Below are positions 26,991-37,355 of a DNA stretch of 64,000 nt, in pieces. A program made the position numbers and the translations under genes. The DNA is taken from contig JANVCC010000062.1 in NCBI GenBank assembly GCA_025345505.1, forward strand, positions 14,886,774 through 14,950,773, written 5' to 3'. Position 1 is the stretch's first letter. Each line of letters opens with the position of its first letter. A model generated the notes under the pieces. That model worked only from the letters and a program-made list of their open reading frames with translations, was not told where the DNA came from and ran no database searches. This DNA comes from Todiramphus chloris collaris (Eukaryota; Chordata; Aves; Coraciiformes; Alcedinidae).

Positions 26991-27942
26991 TAAGTTTCAT
27001 AAACATAAATTTACATAAAAGAGGTTGATAGGTAAGCATTTCACTACCTGCGGGACCACGCAGAATTTTAGTAGGCTGCAGTTTTCCAGTGTTCTTTCTA
27101 TGACTCCTACCTTATATCTTTCAAGCATGTTCACAGTCTTTGTTGTCAGTACATGCATTCTGCTTTCATTTTTATTAACTTTTATTGTACTGGACATTAT
27201 TTCAATGTTTCTTTATCAGTTTAATTATAAGTAAACATCTTGTCTGGCTCATTTCTATGACGTGTAATGGTTCACAAGATCTGGTAATTAATAAAAAACA
27301 AGCTAAGAATATTTTTTTTTTTTAAATCAGGTTTAGAATTATAATTTGATCACATCCTGTTTTATTTTTTCCCTTCTTGTGGATGAAGAATAACTTAATG
27401 TCCTTCTCCATCCCTACCAGTAGGAGAAGAAATTACTACGTAGCTTTTGGCATTTATTTCATTCTGTCTTTTGAAAGAGAGAGGGACTTCTTAGCAGTCC
27501 CTTTTTTATATTCCGAGTCAAATCCTGCTATCTAAATTACTTGTGCTCTATGCATGTGACTGTGGTTAAAAATGAGTGATAGGTAAATAAGCAGTTCAGT
27601 TTCGCACCAAATCTAGATACTGTGTGCTTTGCTTCTGTAAGTCCTTCCATTCTCTTCAGGGAAACTTATTTATGCTTACTAATTTGCACTCTCTGGATTT
27701 AATACATAAGCTCATTTTTTTAAAGTTTACTGATTAATTACATGGCTAAGTGAGACTATAAACTGTATTTCTTACTGTAAAAGATGTGACCCTGCAAGGG
27801 ATGCATGCAATGCTGGAAATCAGTGCAGCTTGAGCTCTGTGAAAAGGGTTATTTGGAAACCATCTTCCTGCATGTCCTCTTATCATGCATTTGGCAAAAT
27901 TTTGTTTCACTGATATTCCTGAATTGTCAGGGCCTGCTTCAA
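26991..27942. other. Noncoding AT-rich DNA, no gene seen
   Basis: Only short frames and T runs (for example near 27311-27323). No element recognised. Confidence 0.5.
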
Positions 27943-27990
27943 AGTCCATTGAATTTGATGAGAGCAGTCATAGGTTGGGCCCTTAACTTT
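27943..27990 (+). mobile_element. Possible ancient CR1/L3-like 3'-end relic
   Basis: GTCCATTGAATTTGATGAGAGCAG followed closely by GGTTGGGCCC resembles the CCCATTGACTTCAATGGGAGCAGGATCAGGCCC block found near the end of old amniote CR1/L3-group copies. The relic is short and diverged. Confidence 0.4.
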
Positions 27991-28081
27991 TCCTGTCTGA
28001 AAAAAAAATTATAATCAAACAAAGCAAGGTTTAAAAACAAAATCTAGTATATGTTGTTTACAAACTATCCAAAGCAGAATT

Positions 28082-28131
28082 AACAAAAAAACACACAAAA
28101 CAAACCCACAAAACAAAAACCAAGCAAAACA
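28082..28131. repeat. A-rich (CAAAA)n-like simple repeat
   Basis: About 50 bp consisting almost only of A and C, with CAAAA, CACAA and CAAAC units and no T after the first base. Low-complexity DNA. Confidence 0.8.
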
Positions 28132-29025
28132 ATTGTCCGTTTTTGGAAAGTTTAAATTGTATTGCTTTAATTCTAAACCCAGACAGAAACAGACTTAACT
28201 TAGAATATTTTTTCTTTAGGAGTGTAAGTCAAATCCTTAATGCTAATGTAGGAGGTTTTCTTGTATTTAATTTAACATACATTTTGTTATCGCTTGGCTC
28301 AATGCCTCAGGAGTCTGAGCCAAAGCTGTTATACTGTAATATCCATGAGGTTCAGTTTTCTTTTTCACCTGCAATACTGTACTCTCAGTGTAATGCTAAT
28401 GTGACTCCTGCAGTATAACAAAGAACCCATAATGACAGCAGCAGAGGGGCCTGAATGTCATTTACACCTATTTGCTATATCCAAGGTCAGCAAGAATGCA
28501 CCTGCAGAACTCACACTGCACCCAGACTGGCGACAGGAAAATGGTTTGAGATGAGATGAGGTTATTTTGAATAAGAGATTTTTTTCTTTTCTTCCTTCAA
28601 GCTCCTGAAGGTCTTTGTACGAAAGATCACAATGAGATATTCGAGTTAAGCATGTGCATTTTTGTAGTAACAATGAAGGGGGCACATTTTGGAACAATGG
28701 TGAAGATTTGAAAAAAAGCAACCCCAAAACATTCTGAAGATGTATTTAACATATTTATAAATATATTGCCAGAAACCTTGTTTTCTCATAGCATACTTCA
28801 TACCCTGCCTCTTGATCCAGTAATAAAACCAAGCAATTACTTTGGAACTGTTGCAGCAGAGGAAGGAAGACTGATCTCTGTGTTATTGAAAAGAGTGTGG
28901 CAAGTTCTCAGTCTTGTGAAAGAAATGAAAAGCAAACCATAGTCTTCTGATGTAATATCTTTTATTAAAGTATATTGGAAGATATCATAAATACACTTTA
29001 AAAAATCAATACATTTCATTCCTCT
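28132..29025. other. Noncoding DNA, no gene seen
   Basis: Short frames without family resemblance. At 28961-28966 the minus strand reads AATAAA, a possible polyadenylation signal lying downstream of the GC-rich block that follows. It may be chance in AT-rich DNA. Confidence 0.45.
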
Positions 29026-29029
29026 CCTT

Positions 29030-29525
29030 TCAGTCTCTGCACCAGTGCAGAAAGACAGTTCTGACCAGCAGAAACAACAAGAGACACAACCAGCTTTGAA
29101 TTACAAAGACTTCGGTGCAGTTGAACAATAAAAGAATGAATCCCCACGGCAAAGTGCAGGACACATATGTAACATCTTCTTGCAGTAGCAGAACTGTGCA
29201 TAAGGTGGAGCTTGTGCACGTCACGGGATGTGCACCACAGCCCCAGCTTCACAGCCGTGCAGGGCCAGCAGCTTGTGCAGCAGCCCCAGTGAGGAGCTGC
29301 TCAGCCACCCATGCTGCTGGGGCAGCAGCTGGAGGCCATCTCCAGAGCTCCTCTTGGAGTTTCCCATTGCTGCAGCTCCTCATCACCTCCCTGACCAAAG
29401 CTATCACCTCATCCTCTGTCATTATTGCAGATTTAAATTGCCAGCCCCTAGTAAACCACGTTGGCTCGTGTGGAGTAGAACATGCAGCTCCTCCACACAG
29501 AAGCTCCTTTCTGAGGGGCTGGTAA
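29030..29525 (-). other. GC-rich structured block of unknown origin
   Basis: A stretch clearly richer in G and C than its neighbours, with many AGCAGC/GCTGCT units and several inverted repeats. The minus strand has a 99-codon frame beginning with a true ATG at 29548 and a second frame of 78 codons at 29252-29016, followed by AATAAA at 28966-28961. This arrangement could be the end of a processed retrocopy or an unrecognised retroelement. Neither frame resembles a protein I know, and the first starts inside the CR1 that follows. I do not claim a gene. Confidence 0.4.
29441..29522. other. Nested inverted repeats, cloverleaf-like
   Basis: An outer 9-bp stem (CCAGCCCCT at 29441-29449 pairing with AGGGGCTGG at 29514-29522) encloses an 8-bp stem (GTGTGGAG at 29468-29475 with CTCCACAC at 29491-29498). 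It also encloses a 5-bp stem (CAGAA at 29498-29502 with TTCTG at 29509-29513) that shares one base with the previous one, and a weak CCA/TGG stem in the first arm. The total of 82 nt and the arm order recall a tRNA, but there is no TTCRA-type T loop and stem lengths are wrong, so I do not call a tRNA. Confidence 0.5.
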
Positions 29526-30300
29526 TGAGCAGTTGAGGATGGCCCCATGTGTTATATCAACAGAGGGAGTGTTTTAGTTGTTTTGAGAATAATGATGGTG
29601 ATGATAGTGTTGAACTTTTCTGGCTAAGAAGCAAGGGGAAGGCCAACAAGGCAGATACCGTGGTGGGAGTCTGTTATAGACCACCCAACCAGGATGAACA
29701 GGCAGATGAAATATTCTATAAGCAGCTGGGAGAAGTCTCACAATCACTACCACTTGTTCTTGTGGGGAACATCAATTTACCAGATGACTGCTGGAAATAA
29801 AATACAGCAGAACAGTCTAGGAGGTTCTTAGAGTGTGTGAAAGATAACTCCCTGACATAGCTGTTGAGTGAGCCAACTAGGGAAGGACACTGAGGTGCTG
29901 GGGCATGTCCAAAGAAGGGCAACAAAGCTGGTGAACAGTCTAGAGAGCAATTCTTGGAGAACAGGAGGCTCGGGGGAACCTTATCACCTTCTCTACAACT
30001 ACCTGAAAGAAAGTTGTAGCAAGGTGAGGGTCACTCTGTTCTCCCAAATAACAAGCAATTGGAAAAGAGGAAATGGCTTCAAGTTGCGCCAGGGGATGTT
30101 TAGATTGGATATTAGGAAAAATTGCTTCACAGAAAGGGTTTGTAAAGCACTGGAACAGGCTGCCCAGGGAAGTGGTGGAGTCCCCATCCCTGAAGCGATT
30201 TCAAAGACATGTAGGTGTGGCACTGAGGACATGATTTGGGGGTGAACTGGACTTCATGATCTTAAAGGTCTCTTCCAACCAAAACACTTCTATGATTCTG
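29526..30300 (+). mobile_element. CR1 LINE, truncated and internally deleted
   Basis: The first part (about 29526-29880) encodes a piece of the CR1 ORF2 apurinic-type endonuclease. The signature GVCYRPPNQ occurs near 29668-29694, followed by LVLVG. The GDFN catalytic block of the family is GNIN here, so the Asp is lost. Stops follow at 29798-29800 and near 29856. At about 29880 the sequence jumps to the far 3' part of ORF2 (VQRRATKLV near 29907-29933, [13 protein letters not shown] near 30086-30124), so the whole reverse-transcriptase core is missing. A further gap of roughly 40 bp lies near 29950. An extra base near 30141 shifts the frame before the conserved [13 protein letters not shown] block. 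The copy ends in the typical CTTAAAGGTCTCTTCCAACC and TATGATTCTG tail. It is a dead copy. CR1 copies are usually truncated at the 5' end; internal loss is less usual. Confidence 0.92.
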
Positions 30301-31484
30301 CAATCATTTATGTCCGCCCTTGTTTTCTGGAGCCACATCTCTCTGGACTCACAAGTGGCTGGGAATGAGGAGACCTTTCAGATTAGAATCTCAGGGGAAT
30401 TTGGCATCTCCCAAGATACAAAGCCTGGAAGGGGAGCAGGGGGCACCTCCTCTTCTGATGGCACTCCAAAAGAAAGCCTTCAGAGTCTAGGCTTAGCTTT
30501 TAAACCGTAGCTCTAGCCTGGGGCAATAACTATAGCTAAGAAGTATTTTGTAGTCAGAAAAGCTGTGATAGGCAGGTTTTGCTAACAATATACACTGCTG
30601 CTGAAAGGAGAGTTCCCACAGCAGGGAACGGAGATTCACACCCTGCGTTCGGTTAAGCTGAGCTGGCAGTGGTGCACTCGTGTCAGCCATAACAGTGATA
30701 TTCCACAATACTGCACCCCTACCTACCCACAACCTCTGTTCTCCCCAGTTCCATGATGGGGCCAAATTACCATCACTTCAGGAGCTCAGGGCCTGCTTCA
30801 GAGAGCAAAACCCTTTGAATTTCTAATTAAGGTGGGTTTTATGCACTGCTCTGCTAATATTTCAGTGCACTACATTTTACCTTTCAACAGGAACATTTAA
30901 TGTCAACTTCAGAGCAAATATTCATATATTCAAGCCTTTACGTGGTTTCAGAGTACAAGCAACACAAAATGGTAACAGAGATTTCCTGTATCTTTTCATT
31001 TCTCTGTGGACTGAAGCAGAAAATCTCAGACTGAAGGCAAATCTTATCTAATCTGAAGGTAAAGATTCATGAAAGATAATCTGAAGTACATGGATGAAAA
31101 TAAACTCGTAATTTAAGCTTGCAAAGCATTCTTCTATTCCCAGTCCAAAGCAAATTCTCAGCTGGCTGTTCAGTGTTGGTATTTTCAGGTAATATATACT
31201 GACTGGCAAAGCTATTCATGCATTTACGTACAAGTAAAAAGAGTAAATTTGGGGACTACATTCCTATTTTACATACAATCTGAATGACTACATGATCTTC
31301 CAGCAATCTTAGACTAAACAGTCTTTCATGTATATAGATAATTTTTTTATCTATCACTGTTTTGCTTGGAACTAGCACAGATTGAGGAAGCATTCCTGTT
31401 CCTAAATACAATGTTCACATAATTTATTTTGATTAACATCCAAAGAAAATACCTGGAAACAAACATAACTGATGATGTGGCTTA
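30301..31484. other. Noncoding DNA, no gene seen
   Basis: Sequence after the CR1 tail, moderate GC up to 30.8 kb and AT-rich thereafter. Frames on both strands (84 and 90 codons) resemble nothing. No further repeat recognised. Confidence 0.5.
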
Positions 31485-31616
31485 GATATATTACATAGTT
31501 ATATTCACATTCATTTGTTATTCATATGTTATATTACATTCATATATGTTATACATACGTTATTATTATTATTATATTGTATGTATATTATATTATATGT
31601 TATTATTATTATATCC
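31485..31616. repeat. AT-rich (TAT)n/(TTATA)n repeat region
   Basis: Runs of TTATTATTATTAT and ATTATAT with a partly repeated ATTCATATGTTATATTACATTCATAT phrase. Low-complexity sequence likely to vary in length. The tyrosine- and isoleucine-rich frames over it are a by-product. Confidence 0.85.
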
Positions 31617-33595
31617 CTGTATTATCATGCTCAGCCACAGTCTGCTTCAGGTGCCAGCATCTGGCATATACACCTCTGAATCTGAGTTTCTCTTCATTGC
31701 TGAATCTCCATTGCTCCTTTTCCATAATCATAATAATATTCTCTGGAGACTGGACATTGCCTTGCCAAATTTAATGAAGTTTTAGTCAAAACTCAGGCAT
31801 AACTTCGCTGGTGGGAAGACCAGGTGAAATGTCCTGGGCATAACTCTTGGTTGCACAGCCTATTTTCTTGAGCATGAGAGGTTTGTTTATATCAATAAAC
31901 ATTTAGTCCCAAGATCTTATGTAAATGAGTTTACTATTTATCACTGCTCTTACCATAGAATAAGTCTGTATTTGTGGTTTCTGGATTCACTTACATACAT
32001 TCCTGCTACAGGAATTTAATTTAGTAATGGTAACAAGTGTTATGTGGTATGGCTCAGCTTGGCCTTGTAAATAACCCAAGAGATGTAAAGAGCTCAGCCT
32101 GGTTAAATTATCATAAGGGAAAATTATGACTGCACATATGTATGCTCATGAGGAAAAATGAAGGTGCTGAGGGTGCTTTCATCTGATGAGGAAAGGTGTG
32201 CTACCAAGAGCTGTTTCGTGGGAGTAGAAAGAAAGGAGTGGTTTGCCACAATTGAATGTGTCTGAGACGTCGTGTCCTTGGGAAAGTGCACTGCAGTTGA
32301 AAGAAATTTGTAGACTCAGTGCAGACAAGCAGTAAGATTTAAGAATGTATAATGCACAGAACAATAAACAGAGCTGTATTTACATCCTTCCTCTGAAATA
32401 TTTAGTATAGCCTACACTGCATATATAAATGTATATAGAATCAGATACAGTCATTTAGTCGTATTCTTGATCATAGATGCAGATACAGCTCTCTCATGCA
32501 TGCCTTTTTCTATTTTTGTCATGGAACTTTTGTATGATTTTTAGTCTCAAAGAGTCTTGCGAGCCAATCTGTCTTAGTGCAAGAGGGATATTTCATGGTG
32601 CTCCTAGTGGAGGATTCACTTTAATCTTGTATTCCCCAGGAAACTGCTGGATTTTATGAAATGACTCTCTGGATCTTTCCATTACATCTTCTGCTTTAAT
32701 GTTGGTAGCACTGGAAGTCAGATGGTTGCCAGCCTTAATATCTACACAATCAATTTAAGATTCAGGCACAGTTTGAAAACAAACAGTAGTGGGACATTGT
32801 ATCTGCAATTTAGAATGGTAAATATTTTATCTGCTTTAATGCATACACAGATCCTGCACATTCATGACTAATCTGCAAAATGAGGCTAGTTTTCAGACAA
32901 TGACTGTGCAAAGCTGGAATAGTTTTACCTGTTCAAATATCTTTATGGATATTAAAATAATATGTGCCCTAAATATCAACTCATGTTTATCCTGGTGTCT
33001 TTTCTCTGTGCTGGTAACCTCTGTGAATGTGCTGTGCTCTTACACCTGAACCTTCTATTCTTTCTGTTCATGCAGCGTTGTGCATCCACTGCATCATTCC
33101 TTCTGTACTGTAACCCTGAGTCCACTGCATTGACTCACTGAGATCTGCACATTTCCAGAGTTCCAGTCTGGTTTTTACACATTCATCTGTGTTTTGTAGT
33201 TTCTCATACTTCCCACTGCTTCTTCTCTTTGTTTACAGCTTCGTTATCTCCTAGCTTTTGGCATAGAGTTGTTTTTTTCTTTTAAATCTGCATAAACACT
33301 CAGTGAAGCATTATCTTCTGTTTAGACTTGGATTTTCAGTGGAATTGTATTCCATTCTGTCTTTTAACAGTGGCATATTTACATTCATTGCATTTGAACA
33401 TTGATTTATTTCAAAAAGAATATAGTTCATGATTGACTCGTGAACTTTTAAGGGACCTGTCCCCTGTGATATATCATTAAAAGCACAAACCTTATCTAGG
33501 AACATGAATAATCTCCCAAAGTACTGTGTAGGTGCATTCAAATGTTACACTCTCACAAATACTTTGCTTTTGAACATGAGGATTACCTTTGGGAT
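31617..33595. other. Noncoding DNA, no gene seen
   Basis: Short frames only. No transposon or tandem repeat was recognised. T-rich stretches occur near 33270-33283. Confidence 0.5.
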
Positions 33596-33656
33596 GACAT
33601 TTAGGTTGGAAGGGTCCTTAAAGATCATCTTGTTCTGACCTCCCTGTCATGGTCTA
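33596..33656 (-). mobile_element. CR1 LINE 3'-end fragment
   Basis: On the plus strand this reads ATTTAGGTTGGAAGGGTCCT, then TAAAGATCATCTTGTTCTGACC and TCCCTGTCATGG. This is the reverse complement of the CR1 3' terminus (GGTTGGACTAGATGATCTTTAAGGTCCCTTCCAACC type). Only about 60 bp remain, so the copy was heavily truncated at its 5' end or has eroded. Confidence 0.8.
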
Positions 33657-34850
33657 TAATAAGCGCATTAATAGCAGACCATCACTAAAAAGCCTATTAA
33701 TAGTATGTCACCAATTATTTTTCTCTTATACACTCCTAAATATCCTTCTGTACATATATCTTTTCTGTGTGTATCATTTCCCATTTCCACTTTTGATTCC
33801 AGGAGTCTCTTAGAGAATCAATCTTCAAACATTCAGAAACTCTCCCAAAAACTAATTCCCAGAGAGACGTGCTTGTAAGCAGCAGCTAATCCTAAGTAGC
33901 CATCCTAAGAAATCAAGGAAGAGGGAGAGAACTGCTTAGAACCAGAGCTTTCTGACAGTATTTCATTTAGTTTCCTGGTTTGCATAAGCAGCTCATGTAA
34001 ACTAGAAGAAATGCGTATGACTAAGAGAAAGAATGTTGTAATGAATATCTTGAAGGGCAGGAAAAAGGGAGTGGAACAAGACAGATGGGAAAGTATGCTG
34101 TGAAATCACTGCAGAGGCCCAGACAATCACTAAAACACTGCATGTTTTTCCTTAAAAATAAAAACAAAAGTGAGCACAGCTAGCTGGGGCTGTGATGGCA
34201 GCAGCGAACTGTTCTGGTGACAATGCAAAAGCTTTTGGTCCACTGCAGTCATCAGTCTGAACTGTGTGAGCACTGTATATTTAAATTAATGATTGGGGAA
34301 CTTCCACGTGCAAAGAATGACAACATGTCATAATGTCCACATCCCTACCTTGGAGGCATCCAGTTGTGACTCAGAATTGATGTGAGAGGACTTTTGAGCA
34401 CGTTCTTTCTATTTATTAGCTTACAATGCAGACAGGTGTTTATTGTTATTCTTTGCACTTTCTTGGAAGTAATAAAATGCAGGCTGGAGCTTCAGCACAA
34501 TGTTACATCTCCTAAAACCCGCAAGGAGAAGAAACCTCTGAATGTTTCATTATGGTTTTTTATTTTATATTTTATAAGGTGCTGCAAGGTATGAAAAGGG
34601 AATCGTAAGTAAAGGTTAAAAAATGGAAGAGGAAAGTGCATCATATCTGAAATTAAAAAGAAGAAAAAGTACAGTGGTGCTTATTACTGCAAAGTAAAAA
34701 CAAAATTTAGATGATTAGTTGGGAAAAACATTGCCTAGAGAATACGAAGACCAGTTATATTAGATATTTAAGGAAGAAAGATTGCAACGGGACCACATTT
34801 ACTGTGCAGAAATTTGAGGGAAAGAACTGGAACAGGTAACTGGGTATAGT
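33657..34850. other. Noncoding DNA, no gene seen
   Basis: AT-rich, with a TTTTATTTTATATTTTATAA stretch near 34558-34577. Frames are below 80 codons and unrecognised. Confidence 0.5.
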
Positions 34851-34852
34851 AG

Positions 34853-34925
34853 AAAGGTGGTCCTGTGGTTAAAGGACAGCTTTGAGATATGGTAGAGCTG
34901 GTGTTCTCACTTGCCACATCCAGCA
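34853..34925 (+). mobile_element. Possible MIR-type SINE head
   Basis: GTGGTCCTGTGGTTAAAGGACAG followed by ATGGTAGAGCTGGTGTTCTCACTTGCCAC resembles the tRNA-derived start of amniote MIR elements (GTGGTTAAGGCAC, then the pol III B-box region). The tail half is not recognisable. The longest frame of the window (154 codons, 34882-35346) starts at TTG inside it. Confidence 0.4.
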
Positions 34926-36849
34926 ATATCTTCTGTTGGCTGCATATCTAAGCTCTTTACAGTTCTCTGTGTACATACATTCATTTACAAGGAGCAAAAG
35001 TAAGGGAAAAAAGACCCCAAAGAGCGTTAGGAGCAACCCTTCTGGCAGCACAGAGCTGCTGACATGCTCACCATGGCAGCTGAGGAGCCAGGCAGCCTCT
35101 TTCTCTCCAGGGACTGAGTTTCAGGCCCAGACCCATGCTATGTCTGCAGTGGATGGAAGAAGCAGCTCCTCTTTCTGTCTCAGCCCAACGTTGGACTCTT
35201 CAAAAAGGCGGCCCACAGTGCTGTTCCCATTGCTGGAAACAACAAAAATAACACCACTCCTACTAATGTGCCACATGATACATACCACTGATAGAGTGAT
35301 GCTTCTATCAGCACAATCTACATCCCAATGTGCTTTTCTAACCTGATTTCTTCACTGAGGCATGTATGCTCCAGGCATGCAGAAAGCTGTCCTGTCTACC
35401 TATGGTATACGTTTCATAGCCCTCTGCTTAGCCTCTTTTGCTCTTTTCTGTACAGCTGTCTCCAGTCCAGCAGAAAATGCATTAAAAGGGGCTTTTCATA
35501 GTAGGAACATTTCACATCTAACTGTCTTTAATATAAATCCATTTTTTTGCATCCATTTTCATAACATTGGCAGACTTGGAAGCCTCCAGAAGACAAGGTT
35601 CCACAGGGGCTTTCATACTTCCTACCCCATCAAGTGGAGTTGCTCCACTTACATGACAGTGGGACAACTTCTCAAAAGCTCCTAAGGATGCAGACACATT
35701 GCAGGGAGAAAGAAGCAGGAGCGTGAATTTGTGGCGTGTAGGTCAGTCTCTTGTCAGTGATGGATGGGCAGGAGCAGCCACAGCACCGCAGTTGTGCTAC
35801 AGATTTGCACCCCAGCTTCTCCCTGGAACTTGCTCAGCTGCTGGTGGTCTCAGGGCAGCACAAGTCAAGTGTAAAAACTGTTAGGAAACATAACTTTCAA
35901 GGCATTAATACTACTCAGGCATAGTATGTTTGAGTTTTTTCTCTTCCTAAATGTTGTAGGCTGAGCGAGTGGGAGGCAGTAATGAAGAGAAGGGGAGGGG
36001 GCTACATCTTTCTCTGCTCTTCAGTAAATCCATCTTTGTACTAACATGAATATCATGATTAATAATAATATCAGCTTATGACTGTTTTGAAAAATTGCAT
36101 TGCTAGAAAATGAATGTTTCCAAGTTGCTACAAGGAAGGAAGATTTAAGAGGAGAAAAAATATACACAGAACTGAATTTGAAACTATTTACAACTGTAAA
36201 TGCTGACAGTAATTAGGATGACTTGAGCATTTCAGTATGCTGTCCTTGTAGTACTTTACCTCCCTCTTCTGCTCCACTAGAAAGAGTAGCAGTTTCTATC
36301 TTTGGCCAGGAAAATTGAGAAGTTTATATATGATGAATATGACACGCTCATTACAGGGTGCCGATTGAAAGAAAATCTGTTGTGTATATCAATATACCCA
36401 CACTGAACCTCTTACTAATACTGCTACGGTGAAGAACTCTTCCTAGAGGTTTTCTTTAACTTGATTTATGCAATTTGAGAATTACAAAATTACAGCCACA
36501 AAAGGACTCTGTGCTGCTTTTGCAAAATGAGCTTTGTAGGAAAAGTTCCTTCTCTTTTTCACACAGTAACTTTAAATGGGGGAATGATCAAAATTCCAGA
36601 GCAAACAAAACCTGCCTGACAAATGATGTCTTAATGTTTGATCAAGTTCAAGGCATTAATGGTATCATGCAGCATAATTTCTGCTTTCTTGAAAAACAAT
36701 GAAGCTCATGTAGAAATTGGAATTCCCTGGAGAATGCCATGGGAATGCAGACTATTAATTACCCTGTTCTATTGTTATCTTTTGTTCAGAACAACAGTGC
36801 TCCTGAGGTCCTGTGGAATCTCTCTCCCCTGCAAGGTGTCGGGTTTTGA
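34926..36849. other. Noncoding DNA, no gene seen
   Basis: Contains the rest of the 154-codon frame and a 107-codon frame at 35362-35685. Neither has a recognisable domain, and the first lacks an ATG start. I regard both as chance openings. Confidence 0.45.
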
Positions 36850-37010
36850 TTAAGCATCATTTCATACAGTTCATTAACAATGTATCTTAAAATGAGCTTT
36901 TGATTGAACATTTTTATTGGGCATTTAATATAATTTATGGTTTCTGTTGAAATTTCACACACAACATTTGCCAAGCTAGTTATTATATATTTTTCATTAA
37001 ACAATGGTGT
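36850..37010. other. Possible conserved noncoding element (unproven)
   Basis: Repeat-free AT-rich stretch with TTTTATTGGGCATTTAATA (36912-36930), TAATTTATGG and TTCATTAACAATG. TTTATTGG and TTTATGG are caudal/Hox-like cores. The function is inferred from appearance only. Confidence 0.2.
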
Positions 37011-37059
37011 TTTACATTTTCTGAAAGGTTCTATTTTTTAAGTAGAGGAACAGATTATA

Positions 37060-37355
37060 TAAAAATTGATTAGGAATGCAGTATATCATGAAAATAGCCC
37101 TCCTGGCCATATTTTATTCCAGTGGAACTACAGCACATAGGTGTACAAGCGGGTCCATTTGCGAGCGTTGTCATTTCAGACTGCCAGTGTGGAAGCCAAC
37201 ACTTAAGCTTAGTTTTCCTATCTAGAGTGCTAGCATTTTAAGAAATCTTCCTGCTTTTATAAAAAGTTACACCCTAAAGTGAATTAATTCTGCTCATTAA
37301 GTTTCATCCAGCAAATTTGAAGTTTCATCCAGAAATAGTTTAACAAATATAAAGG
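37060..37355. other. Possible conserved noncoding element with a duplicated 12-mer
   Basis: Repeat-free block combining AT-rich cores with retained CpG (AAGCGGGTCC and TTTGCGAGCGTTG near 37147-37171). The 12-mer AGTTTCATCCAG is present twice at a spacing of 21 bp (37300-37311 and 37321-37332). Such mixed composition is common in vertebrate enhancers, but there is no direct evidence here. Confidence 0.25.

Noticed and set aside
29441..29522. tRNA gene
   Set aside because: The cloverleaf outline lacks a T-loop consensus, has a 9-bp outer stem and a 15-nt loop in the middle arm, and no A/B box pair is evident.
29868..30245. 125-codon plus-strand frame
   Set aside because: It is the decayed C-terminal part of CR1 ORF2 running out of frame at the end, not a separate gene.
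34882..35346. Longest open frame of the window, 154 codons, plus strand
   Set aside because: It begins at TTG, shows no domain, overlaps a MIR-like head and has no promoter or splice context. A frame of this length is expected by chance in 64 kb.
37300..37332. CRISPR-like direct repeats
   Set aside because: Only two 12-bp copies, in DNA that otherwise looks vertebrate. No array or cas genes.
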